Assembly: GCA_009780985.1 (NCBI GenBank)
Contig: WQYZ01000022.1
Span: 1 to 37,217 of the forward strand
From: Oscillospiraceae bacterium
GTDB taxonomy: Bacteria; Bacillota; Clostridia; Oscillospirales; WRJC01
Reading direction: 5' to 3'
Length of the DNA: 37,217 nucleotides
The notes beneath the pieces were generated by a model. The model saw only the letters and a program-made list of their open reading frames with translations, did not search any database and was not told where the DNA came from. Below are positions 8,568 through 17,227 of the stretch, in pieces. Every line of letters starts with the position of its first letter. Position 1 is the first letter of the stretch. The translations under genes were made by a program, and so were the position numbers.

Positions 8568-11500
8568 TCAGTCGTCAATGCCACCGGTACGGAGAGACAA
8601 ATTCGCAGCGCGAAACTCTCCGGCGTTGCCGCTTGCTGTTGAAACTATAAATTGAATCTCGGTGCAGCCGTTCAAATTGGCTTCTGTAATTGTATGCTCT
8701 CCTTCGACATAAACCCACTCGCCCACCGTTTTTGTAGAAGCATTAAACCATTGTCTGCCGGAACCGCCCTCAAAAGTCAAGCCTATTTGAATATTATTAG
8801 GCTTAGGCAGATATAACCATCCGCTGACTGTATATGTTTTGCCAGCTTTTATTTTGTCAAGAGATATTCCCTGCGCCAGATTGTCCCAGTTATTGCGTCT
8901 GCCTGTGACTTCGATGTATCTGCCGCCGTATTCGCCCGGCTCGTTTACCACATTCAGTTGAGCCACTGTCGCAGGACCGTCCCATTCATATGTAAACCAA
9001 GGGTCAGTGCCGTCTGAAAAATCACCGTTCTTTAAAAGCTGTTCGCCGGATTCAGGCTTAACTTCCGGTATGATAAGAGAATCGCTTGTATCGCCGAAGT
9101 ATCTCGCGTATGAATGCCATGCCTTGAAATTGCCGTCTGCAGGATTATATAAATCGCAAATCCCGGTATAACTGCTGTCTGTAATTTCGCATTGGTCGCA
9201 TATATACCAATCTGAAACGTTTACCGGACCGTCTGCCAATTCGCCGACTGCTACGCCGCGTCCGCTTCTCGATATATATACCAATCCTCTTTGGCGCATA
9301 TCGCCCGTAATTCCCGTAACGCTGGAAAATTGCTCGGTATCATTTGTTATTCTTTCCCATGTATTTCCGTCGTCCTTGGAAACATACACTCCTATGGTGT
9401 CGCCGTTTGCCTGACCATATATGTAAATCCACGGCAGTTCGGGACTTGTTCCCGCACCGAAGCCTACGCCGTCAGCAAACTGCACATTCGGTAATTTATT
9501 GAATTCCGTACAGTCTTTATTTGCCGAACGCCAAAGACCTCTTTTATCATAGTGCGTACCCAAAGATATAAACACATCGCCTTCGGCTAACGGGTTGACA
9601 TTCACTTTCGCCCACGGTACCCCGGCTGAATTTATTTTATCCGGGTCATTCGTATTCCATTTATTCCCCTCATATGCAAGTTCCCAGCTTTTGCCGCCGT
9701 CGGTTGAACGCCAGAATTGAGCGTCCGAAGCATTTCTGGAAGTAAATAAATAGAAAGTATCGCCGTTTACTTTATCGGACTGAAGCGTTTGGGCTTCGCT
9801 CCACCAATACATTGAACGTTCGTATAAAGTAGGGTGTGAGCCTTTATCGTCTGTGTAAACGAAACTTCCGGTCGTAAAGTCGCCTATATTGTCGGGATCA
9901 TGCCATGTCTGGCCCATATCGTCCGACCATTTAGGAAATCCCAAATCGGGACACCAAACGACGTTATACGGATTTGACGAAGACATTGCGATAACTCCGC
10001 CAGTATCTTCTGTATCAATACCGCGCGCCGCTTTATCCTCGACCGGAACGCTTATCTCCTCCCATGATAGACCGCCGTCGCGCGATGCGCCGTATTTAAG
10101 CGCGTAATCGTTCGCAAACTCATGCGTGCCGGTATATACCATATATTGCGGGTATCTCCAGCAGTAATCCAAGCCCGTCCCTATCATAAGCGGGACATTC
10201 CACTCCGGGGAACCTGCTTTTACGTTTCCTGTCATGATGCGGCTTGCAGGAACTGTATTTCTGTCAATCAGCGAAAAGCCGCCCATGTCCGCGCAGCCGA
10301 ACTGTACATCGGGTCCGAAAGAGCCGTCAGAATAAACAACAGGCGCGGTTTTGACATAGTAAACGCAAAGCTCGCTTATACCCTGCGTGAAATCGTCCCA
10401 CACAACATTGCCGTGCGTCTTTGAAGCGGCAATATCCGAAGCTTTGACAACGCCGAATCCCGTTCCGGCATATCCTGTGTTTCCTGTAGGGTCTGCGGGG
10501 TCGATAACAAAACCTCCGCGTTCAGGGTGGCACCAGCCGTTGTATGTTGCGTAGGGTATCAGTTTGCCGTTTACCATTTTCCGAGTCCACGTGAGAGTGC
10601 CGTCCTTGCTTATTCTGTACATATTGTTCATATTATCCCAATCGTTGACCGACAAGCCGAGAGCTGCGAAATCCTGATTGCGAATATCAAGAGACAGACC
10701 GTATGTGCTTTGTTCTGCCAGTCTCGTTAAAGTTCCGCTTCTTTGCGCGGAATATACGCCGTCTTTCGCGGTTGTTACAAACACGCCGTTGTCGTTTACT
10801 ATACCGCTTGCGGGAGACAAAGTTTGGTCGCCGTCTAATTTTGTAAAATTCAAACCGCCGTCGGTCGTAACATACACGCCCTGACCCGTAACTCCTATAT
10901 AAAATGTTTTTGTTCTTCCGTCAGGCATTACGCCGTTGGTTTTGTCAAACGCTATGTAAGTATAACCCCGCCAGGCAGATTCGCCGGAAGCCGCAGGCAA
11001 ACCGGTCGTATTCAGCTTTTCCCAGTCGTTTTCTGAAATGTTATATCGCCACAGTCCGTCCTGACGCGAAGCAAAATACAGCAGATTTGTATCGTTGGGG
11101 TCAACGCGCAGGCGTTCGCCCGTTTCGTTGCGTCCGTCGCCGTTGCCGTCCATAAGCACCCCCGCGTCGCCGTTTTCAAACCATAGCTTTGTGTCTGTCC
11201 ATGTTTGACCGCCGTCGCCGCTCATGAATACATTGCCGTGGCTGCCGGAACCGTTTGCGGCGAAGTAAACTTTATTGCCGTCGATTGGGTCAACCGCGAT
11301 ACTTTCGATAGATACAAAAGTTCCCAAGTCGCCGCCCATACCCTCTTGAAGCGGTATCCAAACACCCTGTTTGCCGTTTAACGATTGGCTGCGGTCAAGC
11401 CTGTACACGCCGCCAACGTCTGTTTTTGCGTACATTTGGTATGGTTCTGTCGGACAAACAACAACGCCCGTCACCCAACCCATGCCGTTCATATTGGTAT

Positions 11501-11720
11501 CGTACCATTTCCAGTCTTTTGCGCTTGTACCTGTTGGTATAACTGGTGCATTTCCGTCGGTTGTTACTTTATTAGCAGTATCCGATTCCATAGAGAGCGT
11601 ATTTTTCTCTGATTCCATAACTGTTCCCTCTTCAATTTCATTATTTTTTGATTCGCTTTTTTCGCACGCTGTGAAAACAATTAAGAATAATACAACCAAA
11701 ATAAATATTTTTATTTTCAT
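8568..11720 (-). CDS. GH74-like BNR-repeat secreted lipoprotein with C-terminal CBM
   Basis: Large (1050 residues) surface lipoprotein predicted to act on xyloglucan or a related beta-glucan. The signal peptide ends in a lipobox (FTAC, Cys19). The body matches the GH74 tandem beta-propeller pattern: GVVVCPTEPYQMYAKTDVGG near residue 85, repeated BNR/Asp-box signatures such as SGDGGQTW, and the typical GERLRVDPND...YFASRQDGLW. GH74 enzymes use two aspartates. Those in TDVGG (first propeller) and ADMGGF (second, about residue 490) are the apparent equivalents. After about residue 900 a CBM4/9-like jelly-roll module (LLKNGDFSDG to SLRTGG) follows. Its leader and the VMES stretch closely resemble those of the beta-helix lipoprotein at 19496. 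The exact substrate is inference. Confidence 0.82.
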   Translation of the reverse strand: MKIKIFILVVLFLIVFTACEKSESKNNEIEEGTVMESEKNTLSMESDTANKVTTDGNAPVIPTGTSAKDWKWYDTNMNGMGWVTGVVVCPTEPYQMYAKTDVGGVYRLDRSQSLNGKQGVWIPLQEGMGGDLGTFVSIESIAVDPIDGNKVYFAANGSGSHGNVFMSGDGGQTWTDTKLWFENGDAGVLMDGNGDGRNETGERLRVDPNDTNLLYFASRQDGLWRYNISENDWEKLNTTGLPAASGESAWRGYTYIAFDKTNGVMPDGRTKTFYIGVTGQGVYVTTDGGLNFTKLDGDQTLSPASGIVNDNGVFVTTAKDGVYSAQRSGTLTRLAEQSTYGLSLDIRNQDFAALGLSVNDWDNMNNMYRISKDGTLTWTRKMVNGKLIPYATYNGWCHPERGGFVIDPADPTGNTGYAGTGFGVVKASDIAASKTHGNVVWDDFTQGISELCVYYVKTAPVVYSDGSFGPDVQFGCADMGGFSLIDRNTVPASRIMTGNVKAGSPEWNVPLMIGTGLDYCWRYPQYMVYTGTHEFANDYALKYGASRDGGLSWEEISVPVEDKAARGIDTEDTGGVIAMSSSNPYNVVWCPDLGFPKWSDDMGQTWHDPDNIGDFTTGSFVYTDDKGSHPTLYERSMYWWSEAQTLQSDKVNGDTFYLFTSRNASDAQFWRSTDGGKSWELAYEGNKWNTNDPDKINSAGVPWAKVNVNPLAEGDVFISLGTHYDKRGLWRSANKDCTEFNKLPNVQFADGVGFGAGTSPELPWIYIYGQANGDTIGVYVSKDDGNTWERITNDTEQFSSVTGITGDMRQRGLVYISRSGRGVAVGELADGPVNVSDWYICDQCEITDSSYTGICDLYNPADGNFKAWHSYARYFGDTSDSLIIPEVKPESGEQLLKNGDFSDGTDPWFTYEWDGPATVAQLNVVNEPGEYGGRYIEVTGRRNNWDNLAQGISLDKIKAGKTYTVSGWLYLPKPNNIQIGLTFEGGSGRQWFNASTKTVGEWVYVEGEHTITEANLNGCTEIQFIVSTASGNAGEFRAANLSLRTGGIDD

Positions 11721-11974
11721 GATAACTCCTGTAACACAATCAATTTCAATTTTTACAACAACGCTTTTTTGTTAATTTTTTTGAATACTTATTTGTTAAT
11801 GTCTGCGGTGAATATCGTCCGGTCCGCCATCTGCACCTGTAGGCAATGCGTACCTCATGATTACTATTAGAACTACGCATTATTTTTTTATATAAAATGT
11901 TGAAGATATGCGTATTAAATCAGTATATAGTAAATATATAACAAAAATATAAACATGATAGGAGTTGTTTTATA
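11721..11974. promoter_or_regulatory. Divergent intergenic region with repeated ATGCGTA sites (possible parC/operator)
   Basis: Between the GH74-like gene and the ParM-like gene. It contains three copies of the 7-base word ATGCGTA or its complement: 11846-11852 (+), 11874-11880 (-) and 11908-11914 (+). These lie within 69 bases directly upstream of the partition genes, where ParR usually binds a centromere that doubles as an operator. An AGGAG ribosome binding site lies before the ATG at 11975. The assignment as parC is inference from position and repetition. Confidence 0.4.
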
Positions 11975-12886
11975 ATGATAATAGCAATCGACCACGGCAA
12001 CGTTTCCGTAAAAACGAACAGTCGAACTTTTAAATCGGGAATCCGCGAAAGCGATACTCCTCCGCCTTTTGGCGATGATACTCTGAAATACAATGGAAAA
12101 TATTATACGCTCTCGGATAAACGGATTCCGTTTATGAGAGCAAAATTCTCAGACGAACGCTTTTTCGTGCTTTCATTATTTGCGATAGCGTTCGAGATAG
12201 AGGACATGGGACGGTATGAACCGGGCACTATGAATGTCCATGTTCTCGCCGGGTTGCCTCCCGCGCATTTCGGGTCCCAGTTCGAAGAGTTTGAGGAGTA
12301 TTTCAAGCGCGGAATAGAAGAATTTGAGTTTCACGGAAAGAAGTTTAAAGTGAACCTATATGATTCGACGGTTTTTCCGCAGGCATTCGCCGCCGTCATG
12401 CCTATATATAATCAAATCAACACTTTCCCCCGCGTGACAATTATTGACATAGGCGGATTCACGGCGGACTATTTGATAATGAAAAACGGCGAATTCAATA
12501 AATCAAACTGCGGTTCGTTGGAGCATGGCGTAATTCATCTTTACAACAAAGCTATTGAACGTATAAATTCTGATTTGAATTTATTGCTGGACGAATCCGA
12601 CATCGACATAGTAATAAGAGGAGAACCAAACGAATACGGCGACGATGTAAAAAACATAATTTATGATACCGCGGAAGAATTCATATCAGACCTATTCGGC
12701 AAGCTCCGCGAACGCTCTATAGATTTGCGTTCAGGCAGGACGGTATTTGTCGGCGGAGGGTCTATTCTGCTTCGAAAACAAATTGAGGCTTCCGGTAAAG
12801 TATCATCGCCGATATTTGTAGATAAAATATCGGCAAACGCTAAGGGATACGAGTTGCTGTATAAAGCGACAAAAGCAAGAAGGTGA
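11975..12886 (+). CDS. parM: ParM/StbA-like actin-family plasmid segregation ATPase
   Basis: Actin-like ATPase that polymerises to push plasmid copies apart. The 303-residue protein starts with IAIDHGNVSVKT, the phosphate-1 loop. The phosphate-2 loop TIIDIGGFTADYLI lies near residue 156, and the adenosine loop region VFVGGGSILL near residue 263. These three motifs in this order define the actin/Hsp70/ParM superfamily, and the size fits ParM-like rather than FtsA or DnaK. The start is preceded by AGGAG. The next gene begins 4 bases after its stop and encodes a small DNA-binding-type protein, the expected ParR partner. The presence of a partition pair suggests the window is on, or derives from, a plasmid. 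Confidence 0.85.
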   Translation: MIIAIDHGNVSVKTNSRTFKSGIRESDTPPPFGDDTLKYNGKYYTLSDKRIPFMRAKFSDERFFVLSLFAIAFEIEDMGRYEPGTMNVHVLAGLPPAHFGSQFEEFEEYFKRGIEEFEFHGKKFKVNLYDSTVFPQAFAAVMPIYNQINTFPRVTIIDIGGFTADYLIMKNGEFNKSNCGSLEHGVIHLYNKAIERINSDLNLLLDESDIDIVIRGEPNEYGDDVKNIIYDTAEEFISDLFGKLRERSIDLRSGRTVFVGGGSILLRKQIEASGKVSSPIFVDKISANAKGYELLYKATKARR

Positions 12887-12890
12887 ACAT

Positions 12891-13286
12891 GTGAGCGGTA
12901 AAATAGTTGAAACAAGGTTTACGATTCAATTCAGCCGTACAGACCCCTCGCATCTACAGGTAGTCGAAATTCTTAACCGGCAGGGGCGACGCAGCAAAGC
13001 GCAGTACATTGTAAACGCTGTGCTTCACTATAAAAATTGCGGTGAGACGACAAATATGCAACGAACGGCTGAACTCGAAAAAATTATCGAAGTTGTCGTG
13101 AACCGAATATTGCGAGACAGGGAAGAAAGCAATAAGGATAAAATAAATGATGAAACTACGCCCGGAAAATTAAAAAAGCAAAGTCCTGTTACTGAGGAAA
13201 TAAGTTTTGACGACGCATTGGAATCTCTTGGGAAAAACGGGTTCAATGTTGTGGCAGATGCACTTGATATGTTTAGAAAAAAATAA
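12891..13286 (+). CDS. parR: ParR-like partner protein of the partition system
   Basis: A 131-residue protein translated from GTG at 12891, with AAGAAGG 7 bases upstream. The N-terminal 50 residues (ETRFTIQFSRTDPSHLQVVEIL and then RRSKAQYIVNAVLHY) have the strand-helix-helix form of ribbon-helix-helix DNA-binding proteins such as ParR. The middle is charged and probably flexible. The C-terminal ISFDDALESLG...ALDMFRKK is amphipathic, as expected for the region that contacts ParM filaments. Spacing to parM is 4 bases. Assignment relies on context plus the N-terminal pattern, since ParR sequences are poorly conserved. Confidence 0.7.
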   Translation: MSGKIVETRFTIQFSRTDPSHLQVVEILNRQGRRSKAQYIVNAVLHYKNCGETTNMQRTAELEKIIEVVVNRILRDREESNKDKINDETTPGKLKKQSPVTEEISFDDALESLGKNGFNVVADALDMFRKK

Positions 13287-13308
13287 AAATAATATGTTCT
13301 TTTTGCTA

Positions 13309-14259
13309 TTACTTTTTTTGGTAATATTTAGGCGTATATCCGGTAAGTCTTCTAAACGTGCGTATAAAACTTGATATATTTGTATATCCGACAAGTTCAC
13401 ATACTTTATATATATAAATTCCCTGTTTTATAAACTCCCGCGCTTTTATTATACGGCAATATATTAAATATTGATTTGGAGTCAAACCGATTTCTCTTTT
13501 AAATAATTTAATCAACGTTTGTTTACCTATAAAAAATTTTGAAACAAGGTTATCTAAATTCAAATCCATTGATAAATTATCTTGAATATATTCCATAATG
13601 GGACGCAACTGCTCGTTATAAGCATAATTTTTAACGGCAGGGCTTATTTGGTTCGCATAATAAATTTCATTTATAAACAACAAGATTTCGCATAATATCA
13701 ATTTGATTTTTAATTTGTATGAATTGGTGTTCTTGTCTTCATAGCAATAAATAAATTTATTTAACAACAAAATTATTTTTTCTTTTTGAGTTTCGTCAAG
13801 TTGAAGGCAATTTTGAAATTTTGAAGTTCTGTTTGTAAACTGTTCTGTAAGTTCCGGGTAAGCAAAGAACATTTCCTGCATAAATTTAGGATTAAACTGA
13901 ATAATGAACCTATCGTGCAAAACATCTGGGGAAACGATAATCCTGTGTATATCAGTATCGTTAAAAACAGCGATGGAACCGCTTTTTAACACATACGACT
14001 TAGTTCCCACATTACAAGTTATATTTTCTGTTAAAAAAAAGCAGATTTCATAATGGTCATGGAAATGCGTCGGCATTTCCCAATTATAACATTTTAAATG
14101 TCCTATCCAATAATTATTACCTTGGACTTTTACCGCTCCTTCGTCGATATCTGTAATTGCCTCAGTTTGCACCAAAACCTGGGTATTATAGTTTATTGGC
14201 AATGTCTTGGGGGTTTCCATATCGGCTGGCATATCTTTTTTGTTTTTTATTGAATCCAT
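13309..14259 (-). CDS. AraC-family transcriptional regulator (cupin + double HTH)
   Basis: One-component regulator of 316 residues. The N-terminal cupin-type ligand-binding region shows the usual H-x-H pattern (HFHDHYEICFFL, about 62-73), followed by a strand-rich barrel. The C-terminal 100 residues are the AraC double helix-turn-helix: LDNLVSKFFIGKQTLIKLFK, then the second unit VCELVGYTNISSFIRTFRRL with the GYTPKYY ending. It is divergent from a second AraC gene and faces the partition genes convergently. It probably senses a sugar or oligosaccharide and controls the glycan cluster, which is inference from location. Confidence 0.88.
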   Translation of the reverse strand: MDSIKNKKDMPADMETPKTLPINYNTQVLVQTEAITDIDEGAVKVQGNNYWIGHLKCYNWEMPTHFHDHYEICFFLTENITCNVGTKSYVLKSGSIAVFNDTDIHRIIVSPDVLHDRFIIQFNPKFMQEMFFAYPELTEQFTNRTSKFQNCLQLDETQKEKIILLLNKFIYCYEDKNTNSYKLKIKLILCEILLFINEIYYANQISPAVKNYAYNEQLRPIMEYIQDNLSMDLNLDNLVSKFFIGKQTLIKLFKREIGLTPNQYLIYCRIIKAREFIKQGIYIYKVCELVGYTNISSFIRTFRRLTGYTPKYYQKK

Positions 14260-14579
14260 ATAAATAACCTTCGTAAATGATATTATTTAATTTGAGAGAA
14301 AAAATAGCAATATACTTTACAAGAAAGATTTAGTTTTATAAAACAGAACATCCTCAGAATTTATATAATTTTAGCACATATTTATATAATATCTGCAAAC
14401 TATTTTTAAAAATCTTGTTGTATAATATAATCATAATGTGAATTGTCAGTTAAAATAAGCAAAAGTATAATTGAGAAGTAAGCTGCCAAAGATGAACAAA
14501 CGTTATTAATAAAACAAGAATTGAAAATTTGCCGGAAAAGAAACATCATAAAATTTATAACGGCAAAATGGAGATTTAT
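14260..14579. promoter_or_regulatory. Divergent AraC-AraC intergenic region
   Basis: About 320 AT-rich bases without a gene. It contains a perfect 12-base palindrome GTTTTATAAAAC at 14333-14344 and a TATAAT at 14421-14426 that could be a -10 box for the plus-strand AraC gene, though no good -35 box is visible. Regulation of both AraC genes from here is likely. Individual sites cannot be assigned. Confidence 0.35.
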
Positions 14580-15455
14580 ATGAAACAAAAAAGTAATTTT
14601 ATCGAAAGGATTATCGACAAAGATTTTTCAACCGGAATGAAAAAGATAAAGATTAGCCGGAACGTTGTAGGGAAATCGGGGTTTAATTTGCACAGCCATG
14701 ATTTTTTTGAAATTGAAATAGTTCTTTCGGGAAATGCGGTTCATGTGCTTAACGGGCAAAATTATAATATAAAAAAAGGCATGATTTATCTTTTAGGCCC
14801 TTCTGACTGCCATAAATATATTTTTGTCGAACAGGATTTGGTTCTTCTAAATATAACTTTCGATATGACGTTTATCGATGAAAAAATTATGTTTGACATA
14901 ATTAATAATTATCCTCAAAGCATAAATATCGCCGACAACAAAAATTTTGATTTTATACAGTCATTGTTTCTTAAAGAATATGAGGAAAATTTTACGCACA
15001 AAGTTATCAGTCTGAAAAATCTGCTTGAATACTTTATAATATTGCTTCTCAGACTACAATCTGATTCGCGCGTTTTATTTAATTTTGATAACAATGAGCA
15101 AATCGCGGTACGAAAAATTCTAATCTATATCCATAGTTATTTCAAGGAAAACATAACGCTCGGTGAAATCTCAAAATATACGCATTTAACGGAAACATAT
15201 TTATGCGACGTTTTTAAAGCCACTATGTCGAAAACAATTTTTAAATATATAAAAGAATTAAAACTTGATTATTCCGCAAAACTTTTAGGCGAGTATAGCT
15301 ATCTTTCAGTAGGAGAGATATGTTACGAATGCGGATATAATACCTCGTCGAATTTTTACCGCGATTTCAAAAAGCGTTATGGAATTAGCCCTTTGGAGTA
15401 CAGAAATTCTCGTAATTTTCCATTGGAAAACAATTCATCCGAAGATATACACTAA
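14580..15455 (+). CDS. AraC-family transcriptional regulator
   Basis: Second AraC-type regulator, 291 residues from the ATG at 14580, which has GGAG 6 bases upstream. Upstream in-frame TTG and ATG codons are less well placed. A cupin-like sensor domain carries HSHDFFEIEIVL and continues with NGQNYNIKKGMIYLLGPSDCH. The C-terminal double helix-turn-helix shows GEISKYTHLTETYLCDVFK, then VGEICYECGYNTSSNFYRDF and the family ending KKRYGISPLEYR. It lies directly upstream of the first solute-binding protein gene, so it is the best candidate to regulate that operon. Confidence 0.87.
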   Translation: MKQKSNFIERIIDKDFSTGMKKIKISRNVVGKSGFNLHSHDFFEIEIVLSGNAVHVLNGQNYNIKKGMIYLLGPSDCHKYIFVEQDLVLLNITFDMTFIDEKIMFDIINNYPQSINIADNKNFDFIQSLFLKEYEENFTHKVISLKNLLEYFIILLLRLQSDSRVLFNFDNNEQIAVRKILIYIHSYFKENITLGEISKYTHLTETYLCDVFKATMSKTIFKYIKELKLDYSAKLLGEYSYLSVGEICYECGYNTSSNFYRDFKKRYGISPLEYRNSRNFPLENNSSEDIH

Positions 15456-15490
15456 AATCACTAAAATATAGGACGAAAACAAATAAATAT

Positions 15491-15540
15491 TGTGATATTA
15501 TATTATCATGATAATTATTTTATATTGTGAACATATCACA
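15491..15540. promoter_or_regulatory. Possible operator upstream of the first binding-protein gene
   Basis: TATTGTGA occurs twice, near 15489 and 15524. The second copy forms the palindrome TGTGA-ACATA-TCACA (15526-15540), which could be a regulator site for the adjacent AraC protein. The spacing of 5 differs from the CRP consensus, so no CRP claim is made. Confidence 0.3.
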
Positions 15541-15617
15541 GTCTAACATAGTGGAATAAATCAACGTAAAATGTTGGTCGTTGTATATAAAGCAAATTTT
15601 AAAAATACCGTCAAGAG

Positions 15618-17138
15618 GTGGTTCTTATAAAAAGACTTCTTTTAGTGGCAATATTATTGGCAATCGCAATATTATCAGGCATATTTGCGGCTTCCTGCAA
15701 CAGTGAAAACAGTCAGACAAACAACAATGCAAATCAGACAAACGCGCCGGACCAAGCCGCAAGCGACACTACTGCAGGTGAAAGCACAACCGCAAAAATC
15801 CTTCCCGATGTCCCGGCAAAAGACTACGGCGGCTACACATTTACTATTCTCGGGAACAGCGAAGCATACAACACGCATTGGGTTTCCCACGATATTTACG
15901 CCGAAGGCGAAACTGGCGACACAATAAACGACGCGGTATATGACAGAAACAGGACAATAGAGGAAAAATATAACATTAAAATCAACGGCATATTATCCGG
16001 TAATCAGTACAACGACGCGAAAAAAAGCATCCAGTCCGGGGACAACTCATACGACGTTCTCACTGTGCCTCTGCAGGGCGCGTCGGCAAGTTTGGCGCAG
16101 CAGGCGATGTTGTATGACCTGAAGAATTTGCCGTATATCGAGCTGGATAAACCCTGGTGGGACCAAAGGGCAAACCAGTCGCTCTCAATCGGAAATAAAC
16201 TCATGTTCACAATAGGCGATTTGCTGATTATCGACAAAGATTCGTTATTTATATATCTGTTCAACAAAGATGTATTGAAAGATCAGGGGTTGGACGACCC
16301 GTATCAGCTTGTAAGAGACGGCAAATGGACTATTGATAAAATGTGGGACATGGCGAAAACAGTCACAAAAGACGTAAACGGCGACGGCGTTATGGATGAC
16401 AGCGACAGCTACGGACTGATAACCGCGATTCACACTATGTACGGAAACGTCATGGGTTCAGGTCATTTCATCACGACAAAAGACGCGGACGATATGCCTG
16501 TTTTGAATATCACAGACCCGATGATACAGGCGTCTTACGACAAATGGATAAATATATTCAACGACAGAACCAACACAATCGTCGCACAGGACTGGATGAC
16601 AAAATACCCCGGAGACGCAATATGGGACCAGGAGCTTCAACAGCTCGCGGAAAAAAGAGGTCTGTTTTTGTACACAGGCATGAACAGGGTAACTATGCTC
16701 AGAGAATCCAACTGCAATTTCGGCATACTGCCGAATCCAAAATTCGATGAATCTCAGAGCGAATATTATAATCAGGTTCACCCGTGGTGCACAACGGCGA
16801 TAAGCGTTCCGATATCTGCGCCGGACCCGGAAAGGACCGGGATAATTCTTGAGTCTCTGACGGCGGAGAGTTATTATACTTTGCGTCCGGCATATTACGA
16901 CATATCGCTAAAAAGTAAACTTATGAGGGATGACGAATCTGGGGAAATGCTCGACTTGATATTCAACACCCGCTGTTACGATTTAGGTTCGGTATATAAC
17001 TGGGGAGGAATATTCGATATGTTCGGCAATATGGCAATAGCTAAAAATACCGATTTCGTTTCGGGATATGAAAAAATCCTGCCGAAAGTCCAGAGCGAAA
17101 TGCAAAAAGCCATAGACAGTTTCAATGCTCAGGAATAA
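15618..17138 (+). CDS. Extracellular solute-binding lipoprotein 1 (start codon uncertain)
   Basis: Family-1-type solute-binding protein, likely to capture sugars or oligosaccharides at the outer face of the membrane. A hydrophobic signal ends in a lipobox (AASC). A Q/N/T/A-rich spacer follows, then DYGGYTFTILG and TGDTINDAVYDRNRTIEEKYNI, blocks shared with the two paralogues at 24917 and 26711. A DVNGDGVMDDSD loop near residue 255 looks like an EF-hand-type calcium loop. The GTG at 15618 has no ribosome binding site before it, whereas GAGGTGG at 15615-15621 points to the codon ATA at 15627, which lies where a methionine is expected. No permease or ATPase gene is adjacent. Confidence 0.85.
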   Translation: MVLIKRLLLVAILLAIAILSGIFAASCNSENSQTNNNANQTNAPDQAASDTTAGESTTAKILPDVPAKDYGGYTFTILGNSEAYNTHWVSHDIYAEGETGDTINDAVYDRNRTIEEKYNIKINGILSGNQYNDAKKSIQSGDNSYDVLTVPLQGASASLAQQAMLYDLKNLPYIELDKPWWDQRANQSLSIGNKLMFTIGDLLIIDKDSLFIYLFNKDVLKDQGLDDPYQLVRDGKWTIDKMWDMAKTVTKDVNGDGVMDDSDSYGLITAIHTMYGNVMGSGHFITTKDADDMPVLNITDPMIQASYDKWINIFNDRTNTIVAQDWMTKYPGDAIWDQELQQLAEKRGLFLYTGMNRVTMLRESNCNFGILPNPKFDESQSEYYNQVHPWCTTAISVPISAPDPERTGIILESLTAESYYTLRPAYYDISLKSKLMRDDESGEMLDLIFNTRCYDLGSVYNWGGIFDMFGNMAIAKNTDFVSGYEKILPKVQSEMQKAIDSFNAQE

Positions 17139-17166
17139 AGTCAACATATAGAGATAGAAAATATAT

Positions 17167-17188
17167 AAATTAACGAAAGTTAATTTTT
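17167..17188 (+). terminator. Small hairpin between binding-protein gene and surface-protein gene
   Basis: AAATTAAC (17167-17174) and GTTAATTT (17179-17186) form an 8-base-pair stem with a GAAA tetraloop followed by a short T tract. The stem is AT-rich, so it is more likely an attenuator or RNA-processing hairpin than a full terminator. Confidence 0.4.
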
Positions 17189-17227
17189 ATATAAAAAAAC
17201 AAAAAATATTAGGAGGATCAGAAAGTT

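Noticed and set aside
8568-11720. Sialidase, suggested by the Asp-box (SxDxGxxW) repeats
   Set aside because: Asp boxes also occur in GH74. The GERLxVDPND and TDVGG blocks and the double-propeller length fit GH74, and no sialidase arginine triad pattern was seen.
11975-12886. FtsA or Hsp70-type chaperone
   Set aside because: The length of 303 residues and the adjacent ParR-like gene fit ParM. The extra FtsA and DnaK domains are absent.
15526-15540. CRP binding site (TGTGA...TCACA)
   Set aside because: The spacer is 5 rather than 6 bases, and a catabolite CRP of that type is not expected in Clostridia.
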